Origin: Lacrimispora saccharolytica | Lineage (GTDB): Bacteria; Bacillota; Clostridia; Lachnospirales; Lachnospiraceae | Assembly: GCA_021531795.1 (NCBI GenBank) | Contig: JADYUL010000006.1 | Coordinates: 62,001-126,000, forward strand | Length of the DNA: 64,000 nt | Reading direction: 5' to 3' | Shown here: positions 32,827-41,715 of the stretch, piece after piece | Layout: the number at the start of each line of letters is the position of its first letter | Numbering within the stretch: the stretch's first letter is position 1 | Made by a program: the position numbers and the translations under genes | The notes under the pieces: model-generated | Seen by the model: only the letters and a program-made list of their open reading frames with translations | What the model was told of the DNA's origin: nothing | Databases searched by the model: none

Positions 32827-33516
32827 TTATAATGTATGCTGTTTGATCTGCTTCTCAGCAAGTTCGTAATGCTCTCTGATATATTCTGAGCAACTCTGCA
32901 TATCCTTGTTCACTATGCTGTCATATATTCCCTGATGTATTACCAGGAATTTTTTGACAGTCTCCTCGTCACAGCTGACGATCACATCCCTAATAAGTTC
33001 AAGGTATAGCTCAGCCACCGGTTCAACCATGATTGCAAACATGGGATTCTCTGTGGCTCTTATCAGTGTCATGTGGAATTCCCAGTCAAGACGTGCGAAA
33101 TCTTCTCTTGTGGCACCATCCATCTCGAGGAGGATAGCTTCAATTCTAGCTCTTTTGCCCGCGTCAAATTCATTATCACTGATGTAGCGGCAGATTGATG
33201 CCGAAAGGGCCCTGCGGAAGCGCTGGATATCTGTACGGCTGATGGAACCGAGGGCTAACATGGCGCTCACTATCTGCTTGATGGCGGCACCTCCGTTGGC
33301 CGTAATATAGTTACCGGAGCCGTGGACGCTCTCGATAATACCCATTCCTCGAAGTATGCTTAGGGCCTCTCTGGTGGAATTGCGACCAATGCCAAGGGTT
33401 TCCGCCAGATCACGCTCTGATGGGATCTTGCTTCCGATTATTAACTTACCTTCTTTAATCAATTGGAAGATGTAGGCGATCGCCTTCTGATATTCCATCT
33501 CAGAATTAACTAACAT
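32827..33516 (-). CDS. GntR family regulator, FadR subfamily
   Basis: The 229-residue protein has an N-terminal winged helix (residues 10-75: GSKIPSERDLAETLGIGRNSTREALSILRG in pieces, ending ESVHGSGNYI) and a C-terminal all-helical FCD effector domain with the metal-ligand pattern DxxxH at about 140-146 (DWEFHMTLI) and later His residues. FadR-type proteins bind TGGTnnnACCA operators, and two such sites lie at 33922-33951 before the gene pair, so it probably controls its own operon. The effector is unknown. Confidence 0.88.
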   Translation of the reverse strand: MLVNSEMEYQKAIAYIFQLIKEGKLIIGSKIPSERDLAETLGIGRNSTREALSILRGMGIIESVHGSGNYITANGGAAIKQIVSAMLALGSISRTDIQRFRRALSASICRYISDNEFDAGKRARIEAILLEMDGATREDFARLDWEFHMTLIRATENPMFAIMVEPVAELYLELIRDVIVSCDEETVKKFLVIHQGIYDSIVNKDMQSCSEYIREHYELAEKQIKQHTL

Positions 33517-33542
33517 TCTGTCTCCTCAAAAAAGGGGGGGGG

Positions 33543-33570
33543 ATAGGAGCCAGCTAGGGGGACTGGCTCC
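33543..33570 (-). terminator. Hairpin between the HPr-like and GntR genes
   Basis: GGAGCCAG/CTGGCTCC perfect stem at 33546-33570. On the minus strand TAT, a run of nine C (33542-33534) and TTTTTT follow, then the GntR ribosome site. It may be an attenuator rather than a full stop, since GntR has no separate promoter that I can see. Confidence 0.5.
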
Positions 33571-33615
33571 CGCATTATAGGTTTGGTAATCAAAGTTACC
33601 GTCAGTAAGCAATTA

Positions 33616-33846
33616 TTATCTTGCGATGCTGTATCTGTCTATGATTGAACGCAGACGCTCTGAGGTGCCGAGGCACTTCACACGGATGTCCGAACCAATC
33701 ACAGACATCATGCCGAGCAGTGACGCGCCGTCTATCTGCACTCTGAATCCATCCTTGGATACAAGAACCGTGTCACCTGACTCATCGGCTCCATGAACAA
33801 ACTCTGTAATAGCATCGATAGTTGGTAGATTAATCAACTTTTCCAT
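33616..33846 (-). CDS. HPr-like small protein without the catalytic histidine
   Basis: The product has 76 residues with the HPr-type pattern DTVLVSKDGFRVQIDGASLLGMMSV, corresponding to the VxAKSxxGxxSL region around Ser46 of HPr. The N-terminal region that carries His15 in HPr (HxRPA) is not present, so it cannot be a PTS phosphocarrier; a regulatory or Crh-like role is possible. ATG 33846 is preceded by GAGGAGTGG; a longer start lies inside that site. It is the first gene before the GntR regulator and lies behind a palindromic operator. Confidence 0.7.
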   Translation of the reverse strand: MEKLINLPTIDAITEFVHGADESGDTVLVSKDGFRVQIDGASLLGMMSVIGSDIRVKCLGTSERLRSIIDRYSIAR

Positions 33847-33921
33847 AATTCCACTCCTCATATGTGAATCCGGAACTACCTACCTTAAACTGAATTAACC
33901 CTTGTTTGAAGTTATTCAGTA

Positions 33922-33951
33922 AATTGGTCGTACCAAGTGGTACTACCAATT
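33922..33951 (-). promoter_or_regulatory. Double FadR/GntR-type operator
   Basis: TGGTCGTACCA (33926-33936) and TGGTACTACCA (33938-33948) both match TGGTnnnACCA, and together they lie in a 30-base palindrome with one mismatched pair. The site is 76 bases before the HPr-like start. Confidence 0.75.
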
Positions 33952-33960
33952 ATTATGCAC

Positions 33961-33988
33961 AAAAAAACCTGCTTGTCAACAGGTTTTT
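33961..33988 (-). terminator. Terminator of the HD-GYP gene
   Basis: AAAAACCTG/CAGGTTTTT stem followed by TTTTTTT on the minus strand, about 20 bases after the stop at 34009. Confidence 0.88.
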
Positions 33989-34008
33989 CAGATTTTATTC
34001 ATATTTTG

Positions 34009-35688
34009 TTAGTCTGTATGTTTAGGAGCATTATTCCTCGGGTTATTTTCACTAAGTGTGAACGACAGTGAGAAGCGCTTGCCGATTTCATTGGACTCGA
34101 AATCAAACATGATTCTGTTCTGTACTACGCTTATGTTATCCACGCCTGCATCCAGAAGTATGAGCATATATGTGGTCGCTGTGTACTTATGATATATATC
34201 TACCGCCCTTATATTCTTCCTTATGGCAATCTGCAGAAGGTCAGAAGCCTCATTAAGCTCCTCACTGTTGTAGTTCTCTTCATTCGGGACAAGTTCAACC
34301 TGAAGCACCTCAACCGAATGGTTGTAGCGCAGTCCGATGTTGCGCATATATTTGTAGAACTTATCAAAGTCGTTGATGACCTTCTTCTGTTCAGATGCAT
34401 TGCTCAGTTTGTAAAGCATGTTCTCAATATCTGCAAGAACATTCTGCTGGTCAGGGTTCTCCTCAGCTATAGTTAACGTATCTGAAATCTTCAGTTTATT
34501 ATCATCGACAAGCTTGAGGAACTCATCCAACAAAACGGGATCAAACTGAGTACCTCGTCCTTTTACCAGCTCTTCACGGATAATATCGGGGGAAAGAGCC
34601 TTCCTGTAGATTCTGTCGGAGCTCATGGCATCATAGGAATCGGCAATGCAGACAATTCGCGCATTGAGGGGAATATCTTCTCCTGACAGTTTGTCAGGGT
34701 AGCCCTTGCCATCATATCTTTCGTGGTGATGCTTGGCAACTTCGGAAGCACCGGGAACAGCAATCATATTCTTTAGGATGTCAGAACCCACAATTGTGTG
34801 CGATTTGATAAGATCAAACTCCATATTCGATAGGCGGGATGGCTTGTTAAGGATTGCATCCGGAACACCAATCTTGCCAATATCGTGAAGAAGCGCTTCA
34901 TACCTGAGTTCAGATACCGCCTCATCATCCCAGCCCAGTGCCTCAGCAAGGCGGGTCGAGAAGTAAGCCACACGCATGGAATGACCGTTGGTATAGGTAT
35001 CCTTGGCATCAAGGGTGCCGGCGAGGGTCTCAAGCATCTTCATGGATAGCATCATCTTCTCAGCCGAAGCATTGGCCTTCTCCGACGCAATCACAGCAGC
35101 CTTGGTGGCCTCACGGCGTTGCTTAAGAGTGTTAGTCAGCATACGCGCAAAGATATGGACGCTTATAAGAAGACCAAAGGCTATGGCAGCTTCCGGACCG
35201 ATATCCTTATTGTAGTCAGAGTCGGCAGCCCTGGTAAGCACTGCCACAAGAAGTGCTAACATGGATGTAAACAGCGTGAATATCGACAGCATGTTCTCCT
35301 CAAACAGGATACTAACCACTATCGGAATCACGAAGCAGGCAAGGGTAACTGCGAACTGATAGTGAGATACTGCCACATCGGAGCACAACAGCACCATGAA
35401 GAGCATGAGCAGGAAACGCCTGGTCGTAGCGTCCTTCACATATCTCTCTACACAAAAGCTAAGTATGACCAAACTGAAATTAAATACGGTGGTCAACAGC
35501 AGATATCGAACGAGCTTCTCCACAATGGTGTCCGGTCCATAGCCCTGTGACCTTGTGACATAAAGCAGAGCGTTGTTGATAAGTTCGATTACGAACACAA
35601 CCAATGCAATAATCAGCTGTGCCTTCACTACTACTCTTCCCCATCTCTCGTATTCAACTTCATACACATGATTATCCGTATTACCCAT
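34009..35688 (-). CDS. Membrane HD-GYP domain phosphodiesterase
   Basis: The protein has 559 residues. About five to six transmembrane helices occupy residues 20-190, then an HD-GYP domain at 220-410 with LLHDIGKIG (His268, Asp269) and HHHERYDGKGYP (320-331), all ligands present, so cyclic di-GMP hydrolysis is expected. The last 140 residues form an extra alpha/beta domain of unknown type, with a KRFSLSFTLSE strand near the end. It is divergent from flagellin, with 300 bases between starts, so one locus may link c-di-GMP turnover to motility. Confidence 0.9.
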   Translation of the reverse strand: MGNTDNHVYEVEYERWGRVVVKAQLIIALVVFVIELINNALLYVTRSQGYGPDTIVEKLVRYLLLTTVFNFSLVILSFCVERYVKDATTRRFLLMLFMVLLCSDVAVSHYQFAVTLACFVIPIVVSILFEENMLSIFTLFTSMLALLVAVLTRAADSDYNKDIGPEAAIAFGLLISVHIFARMLTNTLKQRREATKAAVIASEKANASAEKMMLSMKMLETLAGTLDAKDTYTNGHSMRVAYFSTRLAEALGWDDEAVSELRYEALLHDIGKIGVPDAILNKPSRLSNMEFDLIKSHTIVGSDILKNMIAVPGASEVAKHHHERYDGKGYPDKLSGEDIPLNARIVCIADSYDAMSSDRIYRKALSPDIIREELVKGRGTQFDPVLLDEFLKLVDDNKLKISDTLTIAEENPDQQNVLADIENMLYKLSNASEQKKVINDFDKFYKYMRNIGLRYNHSVEVLQVELVPNEENYNSEELNEASDLLQIAIRKNIRAVDIYHKYTATTYMLILLDAGVDNISVVQNRIMFDFESNEIGKRFSLSFTLSENNPRNNAPKHTD

Positions 35689-35893
35689 AAGAAGTCTCCA
35701 TGTATCTAATAGAACAACAAATCTCTTTAATGAAATTCTTCGCTGTCAGAATTATAGCAAAATATGTCAGATAAATAAATAATTATCATCATTCTTTTGA
35801 ATAATTGCTCGTACGACAGTAATTAGGAGTCTTTTAGGCACAATAATGCGACACAATGATAAACAAACGGCGCAGTATTTTTCAAGATAATGC

Positions 35894-35920
35894 TATATTA
35901 TTTCATTCTCATACCGATAT
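35894..35920 (+). promoter_or_regulatory. Probable sigma-28 promoter of flagellin
   Basis: TATA, 15 bases, ACCGATAT; compared with the sigma-28 consensus TAAA-N15-GCCGATAA. The -10 box is the first part of an 11-base inverted repeat. The start codon lies about 70 bases on. No gene lies in 35689-35989. Confidence 0.6.
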
Positions 35921-35941
35921 ATTAATTGGATAATATATCGG
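35914..35941 (+). repeat. Perfect inverted repeat overlapping the flagellin -10 box
   Basis: CCGATATATTA (35914-35924) and TAATATATCGG (35931-35941) around ATTGGA. As RNA it would form a hairpin at the 5' end of the flagellin message; as DNA it could be an operator. Confidence 0.7.
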
Positions 35942-35989
35942 GACTTGTATTCAAAGTCGGTATATCAATTATCCGTGAGGGGATTCAAT

Positions 35990-37330
35990 ATGGTAATATC
36001 ACATAATCTTCTAGCAATGAATGCCAACAGACAACTGAATCTGATCAATAACAGGAAGAACAAGATCACCGAGAAGCTGTCATCCGGCTATAGGATCAAC
36101 AGGTCGGCAGATGATGCCGCAGGTCTTGCAATCTCCGAGAAAATGAGACGGCAGATCAGGGGACTCACACAAGCGAGCCTTAACTGTCAGGATGGTGTAT
36201 CATTATGTCAGGTTGCAGACGGGGCACTGGCAGAGATTCATGATATGCTGGACCGTTGCAGTGAGCTTAGCATCAAGGCGGCCAACGGAACACTAACATC
36301 CGAGGACAGAAACTATATAGGACTTGAGATCAATCAGATCAAAGAAGAAATTGATGCAATAAAGGAGAAGGTGACCTTCAACGGTATAGAGGTACTGAAG
36401 GGCAAGGAAGCTGTTGCCGATACAACAACACCGACTATCAAGGGCGGACTGCCCGCTTGGGTTACTGTTGATGGTGGCGGCTCACTTAGTTCCCAAAAGA
36501 CAATGACCCAGACCATTAATATCGGAGGTACTGATTACCGCGGAAGTACGTTTGATTTCAGCGCTTTGAATACATCAAATGTATCTGAGCTGACACAGTC
36601 CAATAGCGGTTTCTATACCACCTGTTGTACCTGTTCTAATCACTACAGCTTCACATTCACTGATACTAGCAGCAATAATTTCAAGCAGAGCGGGGACCAT
36701 TATATATTTGAGATCGGGATAAACGGTGTCACAACCGGAAATGATCTTGTAAGTCGAATAGAAAGTGCGGTTGGTAATAATCCGGCTGGTCATTACACAC
36801 AATTGGAATTTGCCGGAGACAAACTTCACGTGTATGATAATCGTACCAGTATGGCGAGCGCATCTGTTAGCTCACCCTACGGTCAGATCGGTCCCGGAGT
36901 AGCCTACGGCAAAGAAAGTATAGCTGTAGCTCCGGATATAATCATTCAGGCCGGCTCTGAGAATGATGAGAACCAGCAGATTAAGATCAAGCTTCCCGGC
37001 ATCAGCTGCAGCCTGCTAAACATAAGCGCAACATCTGTATCCAGCGAAAGCCTGGCGCGTAATGCAATAGCAGCATTCAAGAATGCCAAATCATACGTAA
37101 GTCTGGAGCGAAGCCGCATGGGTGCTTATCAGAACAGACTGGAGCATACCATCAACAATCTCAATAATGTTGTCGAGAATACAACAGCTGCGGAATCTCA
37201 GATTCGCGATACCGATATGGCTAAGTTCATGGTAGAGTATGCGCGCGACAACATCCTCCAGAATGCTGCCCAGGCGATGCTTGCGCAAGCCAACCAGAAC
37301 CCTCAGGGCATTCTGTCATTATTACAATAA
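35990..37330 (+). CDS. fliC: Flagellin, cysteine-rich
   Basis: This 446-residue flagellin starts at ATG 35990 with GAGGGG at seven bases; the upstream in-frame ATG lacks a site. Residues 1-140 are the conserved D0/D1 helices (NLLAMNANRQL, LSSGYRINRSADDAAGLAIS) and 355-446 the C-terminal D1/D0 (ENTTAAESQIRDTDMA, AMLAQANQNPQGILSLLQ). The middle, residues 150-340, is variable. Unusually for a flagellin it has seven cysteines: 66, 73, 90, 212, 213, 215 and 340, including CCTCSNH in the middle, which looks like a metal site. It is exported by the flagellar type III system. The adjoining cluster is a candidate glycosylation locus. Confidence 0.95.
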   Translation: MVISHNLLAMNANRQLNLINNRKNKITEKLSSGYRINRSADDAAGLAISEKMRRQIRGLTQASLNCQDGVSLCQVADGALAEIHDMLDRCSELSIKAANGTLTSEDRNYIGLEINQIKEEIDAIKEKVTFNGIEVLKGKEAVADTTTPTIKGGLPAWVTVDGGGSLSSQKTMTQTINIGGTDYRGSTFDFSALNTSNVSELTQSNSGFYTTCCTCSNHYSFTFTDTSSNNFKQSGDHYIFEIGINGVTTGNDLVSRIESAVGNNPAGHYTQLEFAGDKLHVYDNRTSMASASVSSPYGQIGPGVAYGKESIAVAPDIIIQAGSENDENQQIKIKLPGISCSLLNISATSVSSESLARNAIAAFKNAKSYVSLERSRMGAYQNRLEHTINNLNNVVENTTAAESQIRDTDMAKFMVEYARDNILQNAAQAMLAQANQNPQGILSLLQ

Positions 37331-37349
37331 AGTATAATAATAACTAATG

Positions 37350-37424
37350 CCCCCGAATGATATGTACCCTCTTTACTGGACAAACCAGTAAGGAGGGTAC
37401 ATATCAATATGGGGGTATTTTCTT
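37350..37424 (+). terminator. Flagellin terminator
   Basis: 21-base arms at 37359-37379 and 37385-37405 with one G-U type pair, an outer CCCCC/GGGGG extension and TATTTTCTTT after it. It also separates the convergent glycan cluster. Confidence 0.85.
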
Positions 37425-37428
37425 TCAT

Positions 37429-37503
37429 TCAGAACCCAATCTGTCGCAATGCCTGGTTCACACAGTCTTCAAGTGATTTGATGTGCTGATGTAATTGATT
37501 CAT
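37429..37503 (-). CDS. 24-residue mini-ORF after the DegT gene
   Basis: MNQLHQHIKSLEDCVNQALRQIGF in two parts (MNQLHQHIKSLED and CVNQALRQIGF), amphipathic, with AGGAAGAG directly before the ATG and 18 bases after the DegT stop. It could be a true miniprotein or the remnant of a longer gene's end. Confidence 0.35.
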   Translation of the reverse strand: MNQLHQHIKSLEDCVNQALRQIGF

Positions 37504-37521
37504 CTCTTCCTAATAAATGTC

Positions 37522-38628
37522 TTATGTCAAAATCACATCACATATTCTGTCAACATCTTTGAGGCTCAAATCCGCATATAACGGAAGTGTTAATACTCTA
37601 AGAGCAATATGTTGGGCAATGGGGGTTCTCTCTGCACCTGCCGTAGGATAATTCCTATAACAATCAAAACTATTAGTTAATGGATAGAAGTATTTCCTCG
37701 CTCCAATTCCTGCTTTAGCCAATTTCTCGAATATTTCATTTCTTGTGTATTTATAACCATCAAATACAACAGGAAAATATGCGTAATTACTTTCTACATC
37801 TTCCTGAATTGCAGATAATCTTATTCCATCCACTCCTTCAAGACGGCTCCTGTATTTTTCAACAACAGTCTTTCTTTTCCTGATTTCTTCACCAAGATGT
37901 CTGAGATTACAAATACCCATGGCCGCCTGGAACTCATTCATTTTGGCATTTCCACCAACATATTCAACAGTCTCCGGTCCAATAATGCCAAAGTTCTTCA
38001 TGTCATTCAAGAGCTTAACCCACGAATCATTTTTGAAGCAAACACAGCCACCTTCAATTGTATTGAATACTTTTGTCGCATGAAAAGAAAACATAGCCGC
38101 ATCTCCAAAGCATGCTGTCGAAATCCCTTTATATTTCACGCCAAATGAATGTGCAGCATCGTATATCACCTTTATTCCATATTTTTTTGATAAGTAATCA
38201 ATTTTCTCAACATCGCACACATTACCATATACATGTACAGGTACAATAGCTACCGTATTTGGAGTAATTAATTCCTCAATCTTATCTACATCAATTGTAA
38301 AGACATCTTCCCTTATATCACAAAAAACAGGCACCAATCCATTACGTACAATTGCATGTGTAGTCGAAGCAAATGTAAAGGGAGTCGTGATAACCTCTCC
38401 TCCCTTGGGAAGGTTTAAGGCAGCAATAGAATTCTCAAGTGCCAAATGCCCATTAGTATATAACACCACATGTTCAATGCCAAGGAATTCTTCCAATTCT
38501 TGCTGCAAAAGCTGGTGTTTATTTCCCATGTTGGTAAGCCAATGGCTATCCCATAGTTCTTTAATCTCTTCACAATACTCTTCATATGAAGGCATTGATG
38601 ATCTGGTAACCAAAATATTATCGTTCAT
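37522..38628 (-). CDS. DegT/DnrJ/EryC1-type aminotransferase
   Basis: This 368-residue PLP enzyme has fold-type I signatures TTPFTFASTTHAIV, YDAAHSFG and the catalytic lysine in FSFHATKVFNTIEGG (Lys186). Family members transaminate keto-sugars bound to nucleotides, usually with glutamate. It is the last full gene of the glycan cluster, 60 bases after LuxC copy 1, and converges on flagellin. Here the substrate may be a nucleotide keto-sugar or, given the neighbours, an aldehyde made by LuxC; the sequence does not settle this. Confidence 0.88.
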   Translation of the reverse strand: MNDNILVTRSSMPSYEEYCEEIKELWDSHWLTNMGNKHQLLQQELEEFLGIEHVVLYTNGHLALENSIAALNLPKGGEVITTPFTFASTTHAIVRNGLVPVFCDIREDVFTIDVDKIEELITPNTVAIVPVHVYGNVCDVEKIDYLSKKYGIKVIYDAAHSFGVKYKGISTACFGDAAMFSFHATKVFNTIEGGCVCFKNDSWVKLLNDMKNFGIIGPETVEYVGGNAKMNEFQAAMGICNLRHLGEEIRKRKTVVEKYRSRLEGVDGIRLSAIQEDVESNYAYFPVVFDGYKYTRNEIFEKLAKAGIGARKYFYPLTNSFDCYRNYPTAGAERTPIAQHIALRVLTLPLYADLSLKDVDRICDVILT

Positions 38629-38688
38629 ACTATTGTATTACCTTATGTGTCCTTTTCCAACTGAACAATCATTTTTATGAATTCTCAT

Positions 38689-39921
38689 CTACATAGCATC
38701 AATTACTATTTCTCTTGTCATTCTATCGTACAAATTATATCCGTCCCATATCAAATCAAAATCCATAGTATTTCCAATCGGTACAATACGGTCAACCCCC
38801 TTGATCCCACTTTCTAACAATGGCATAAAAACATTTGAGTTACCGATATATCCTATCGTCTGGCAACGAGCATCATCACACAAATTTCTCAATTCCATAA
38901 TATTGTCACAATCATATTCCATAAAAAATCCAGAATTATCCTTCAAATCCATTAGGTTTGCAGAAACATTTGGAATATTTACACGAACTATCAAATTATC
39001 TATGGTATTCTCTATCTTTACACCTTCATTCATTACAGCCAATAAATAACTACTTGTCAGTTTGTTCACTCCTTGAATTGTTCGATATTCATATTTTTTT
39101 GAAATCACTTTGTGTAATTCTGCCCAAAAAATATCTTTTGCTTTTTTCTTTTGCTCTCCCATCCATATTACCATCCTGGGACTTGTACAGGCATTCTGAT
39201 CAGTCAAGTATGTGTCGTTATAAAAATCTTCCGCTATTCTATCCTTGTTCTCCAATTCTAAGTATTTATCACTATCTATCACCGCCAAAGAATATCTGTC
39301 TGCAAACGTAATTTCACTGGCTCTGGGTTTTAATGGTGACTTTCTGAGTTCTGCAATCGTTGCATCACCGCCCCATACTATTCTAATGTCCGCAATTGAA
39401 GATAGGAGATCATTTAGCTTCGAACTCCTTTCATACCTTATCAAACATACATACTGTCGCACACGTTCATGTTTATCTAAACACTTATTTATCGCTCTAT
39501 TTATTAATCTCACTTGCGGAAAATCCTTGGACGGTACTCTCACAATATTGACGTTACCCATCAATAACCCTGTCACCAACGAATAGGCATAATTTACCGG
39601 AACATTTGACGGGGCTATATGAAAAGCCAACCCTTTTCCTAAATGTAGATTACTACTTTGTTTATGAAAGCGCTCCTTTAGTTTCATTAACGACGCTTTT
39701 CTAAGCCAAAATGCTAATGTCACAACATCCGCATACTGTCTTGTCTCTTTTATGCTCATTATTTCCTTAGATACTTCATTCAAGAAACTCATCACATCAT
39801 CATCAAAAGGAATTCTCGATTGAATAAATGGCATTTTGTTAATTATTTCAGCACTTCCAACAAGAAATATAATATCATCTAATGCTTCCATCTCTTCAAG
39901 ATTAATTAAACTTTGCTGCAT
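38689..39921 (-). CDS. LuxC-type acyl reductase, copy 1
   Basis: The 410-residue protein belongs to the LuxC family, which reduces activated fatty acids to aldehydes with NADPH through an acyl-cysteine. The active-site segment is DQNACTSPR with Cys245; FHIAPSNVPVNYAYSLVTG and DIRIVWGGDATI belong to the nucleotide-binding part. I start it at ATG 39921, within the end of the LuxE gene, because the second copy begins at the same place (MQQ) behind the same GGGGGTGCAGTGA; longer starts would lie within that site. It pairs with LuxE copy 1 (39902-40993). Confidence 0.87.
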   Translation of the reverse strand: MQQSLINLEEMEALDDIIFLVGSAEIINKMPFIQSRIPFDDDVMSFLNEVSKEIMSIKETRQYADVVTLAFWLRKASLMKLKERFHKQSSNLHLGKGLAFHIAPSNVPVNYAYSLVTGLLMGNVNIVRVPSKDFPQVRLINRAINKCLDKHERVRQYVCLIRYERSSKLNDLLSSIADIRIVWGGDATIAELRKSPLKPRASEITFADRYSLAVIDSDKYLELENKDRIAEDFYNDTYLTDQNACTSPRMVIWMGEQKKKAKDIFWAELHKVISKKYEYRTIQGVNKLTSSYLLAVMNEGVKIENTIDNLIVRVNIPNVSANLMDLKDNSGFFMEYDCDNIMELRNLCDDARCQTIGYIGNSNVFMPLLESGIKGVDRIVPIGNTMDFDLIWDGYNLYDRMTREIVIDAM

Positions 39922-40993
39922 ATGTGTCACTGCACCCCCGGATTTCTGCATTTTCTATTCTTCCAACAACTTTAAAATATTTACCTTTCCGACCACATGC
40001 GCAATCATCTTCGCCCAAAATAATGCCTTCATCTTCTGTAAGTAATGAATGCCCCGGATAAGACTCCGGTATGGTGGATACTACCTGAATAATACCTTTC
40101 TCCCCCACTTCGCATTCCGAGAAATCAATTGGTCTTCTAGTAATTACATCAGAAAAAATACTTGCATGTAAATGACCACATTCACATTGCATATATATAC
40201 ATCCTGTCTGTTCAACCATGCCATAATAATCATGGATTTTTCTTATCCCACATACTTCATTTAGTTTTGAGTAAAACTCCCCCTGACTTACAGCTTCGTT
40301 TACCAATTTCTTCCAGCCGCCGCCATGAATCAATATTCCTTCTGACAAATCAAAAGTAATTCCGTCTTGTTTAAGGCGTAATAATTCTTTATAAAAGTGT
40401 TGCCATACCATAAATGTAAATCCGAATAATAGGATTTTCTGCCCGCGATATTTTTCCAAGAACTCAGAAATCTTTTCTACATTAAGTTTCATACTATCAT
40501 CTAAAGCATAGATTTTGTTGCTACCAAAAATAGAGAAGCCTAAGATTCCAGCTCCCCTTGCAGAAAACATTATTCTGTTTTTAACTACAGACGGACAGTC
40601 CAAAATAATCATGGGCACTCGACTTGAACCAATAAATTCAGATACAATCTTCACCATAGTTTTTTGCTGATTTGATGAAGTATATTTATCTAAGTAGATA
40701 TGTGATACTGCCTGTCCAGTCGTTCCTGAAGAGGTCATCGTTTTAACAACGTCTTCTTTGGGTACACTTCTAAGTGATAATTCTTTGAATAGTCTCACTG
40801 GCAAAAACGGAATCTGTTTGTAATCTAAAATCTCATCAGAATTATATCCAATGCTTGTTAGTATTCTTGCGTATTCCGGACAATTTTGCCTATGTAGTCT
40901 TGTCAATTCCGTCAATCGCGAGGTTAAAAGCCTATACTTTTCATTCTTTTCTAATGAATATGGCGAAATCGCCAAAATCTCTTCAAATGTCAT
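39902..40993 (-). CDS. LuxE-type acyl-protein synthetase, copy 1
   Basis: This 363-residue protein is an ATP-dependent acyl-activating enzyme of the LuxE family with the loop SSGTTGQ at 88-94 and a C-terminal CxCG segment (MQCECGHLHASIFSD). In bioluminescent bacteria LuxE passes a fatty acyl group to LuxC; here no luciferase is present. Copy 2 is at 44617-45693 with the same length and the same ending GRxxNAEIRGCSDTYAA. It overlaps LuxC copy 1 by 20 bases and follows the thioesterase gene closely. Confidence 0.87.
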   Translation of the reverse strand: MTFEEILAISPYSLEKNEKYRLLTSRLTELTRLHRQNCPEYARILTSIGYNSDEILDYKQIPFLPVRLFKELSLRSVPKEDVVKTMTSSGTTGQAVSHIYLDKYTSSNQQKTMVKIVSEFIGSSRVPMIILDCPSVVKNRIMFSARGAGILGFSIFGSNKIYALDDSMKLNVEKISEFLEKYRGQKILLFGFTFMVWQHFYKELLRLKQDGITFDLSEGILIHGGGWKKLVNEAVSQGEFYSKLNEVCGIRKIHDYYGMVEQTGCIYMQCECGHLHASIFSDVITRRPIDFSECEVGEKGIIQVVSTIPESYPGHSLLTEDEGIILGEDDCACGRKGKYFKVVGRIENAEIRGCSDTYAAKFN

Positions 40994-41004
40994 ATTAATT
41001 CATC

Positions 41005-41715
41005 TCATAATCGGCAAATTATATCTGCCATATCATCATAATATTTTTCAATAAAAAAGTGAGGGCCATCATATTCTACAAAGTCTATATTAGTAAAGTA
41101 CCTTTTCCACTCCGATATCTCAGAAAAGGGCGTGTCTTCTTCTGAATAAAATACCGTAGTTGGAATATCAGAAATAAAAGAAACCTTATTAAAGTCATAT
41201 GATGCAATCATACGGAAATCGGAAATGTATATAGGCAAATACATTCTCCAAAAAGTCCTGTTACTTATCAGCGTCTGAGGAATACCTCCAAAAGCTATCA
41301 TTCTATTCTTTGTCCATTCTTCAATCTCATCATTAGAAATATCAAAGAATTCTTTCATTGTTTTTGGTGGATGTGCTGCCAAAAACAATCGTCTGGGTTT
41401 TCGAATAATATCCTCTTTTACGATTTCTTGAATTATGCTAAAAATAGACAAACTACCCATACTATATCCAAACAAATCATAGTCAATATCTGGATACTGA
41501 AGTAATGTTTTTCTTATTACATACATCAAGTCTTCCGACAACTCATCAAAACTGTTATATAACGGTTCATTAACACGCTTACCATGACCAGAATACTCTA
41601 ACTTAATCAGTTGTGTTTTTTCTGATTTGCTTTTAATTGCCTTTTCAATTTGGTCAAAAAAGATAGTTGTACCGCCAGCAAACGAAAAACAGAACAATAA
41701 TCTCTCTTTATTCAT
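41005..41715 (-). CDS. Type II thioesterase
   Basis: This 236-residue alpha/beta hydrolase has the nucleophile elbow GYSMG (Ser85), the FSFAGGTTIFF start typical of thioesterases that serve NRPS/PKS carriers, and the catalytic His in GPHFF. It would remove wrong or stalled acyl groups from the neighbouring carrier protein or release the acid. Its ATG overlaps the end of the AMP-ligase gene by eight bases. Confidence 0.87.
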   Translation of the reverse strand: MNKERLLFCFSFAGGTTIFFDQIEKAIKSKSEKTQLIKLEYSGHGKRVNEPLYNSFDELSEDLMYVIRKTLLQYPDIDYDLFGYSMGSLSIFSIIQEIVKEDIIRKPRRLFLAAHPPKTMKEFFDISNDEIEEWTKNRMIAFGGIPQTLISNRTFWRMYLPIYISDFRMIASYDFNKVSFISDIPTTVFYSEEDTPFSEISEWKRYFTNIDFVEYDGPHFFIEKYYDDMADIICRL

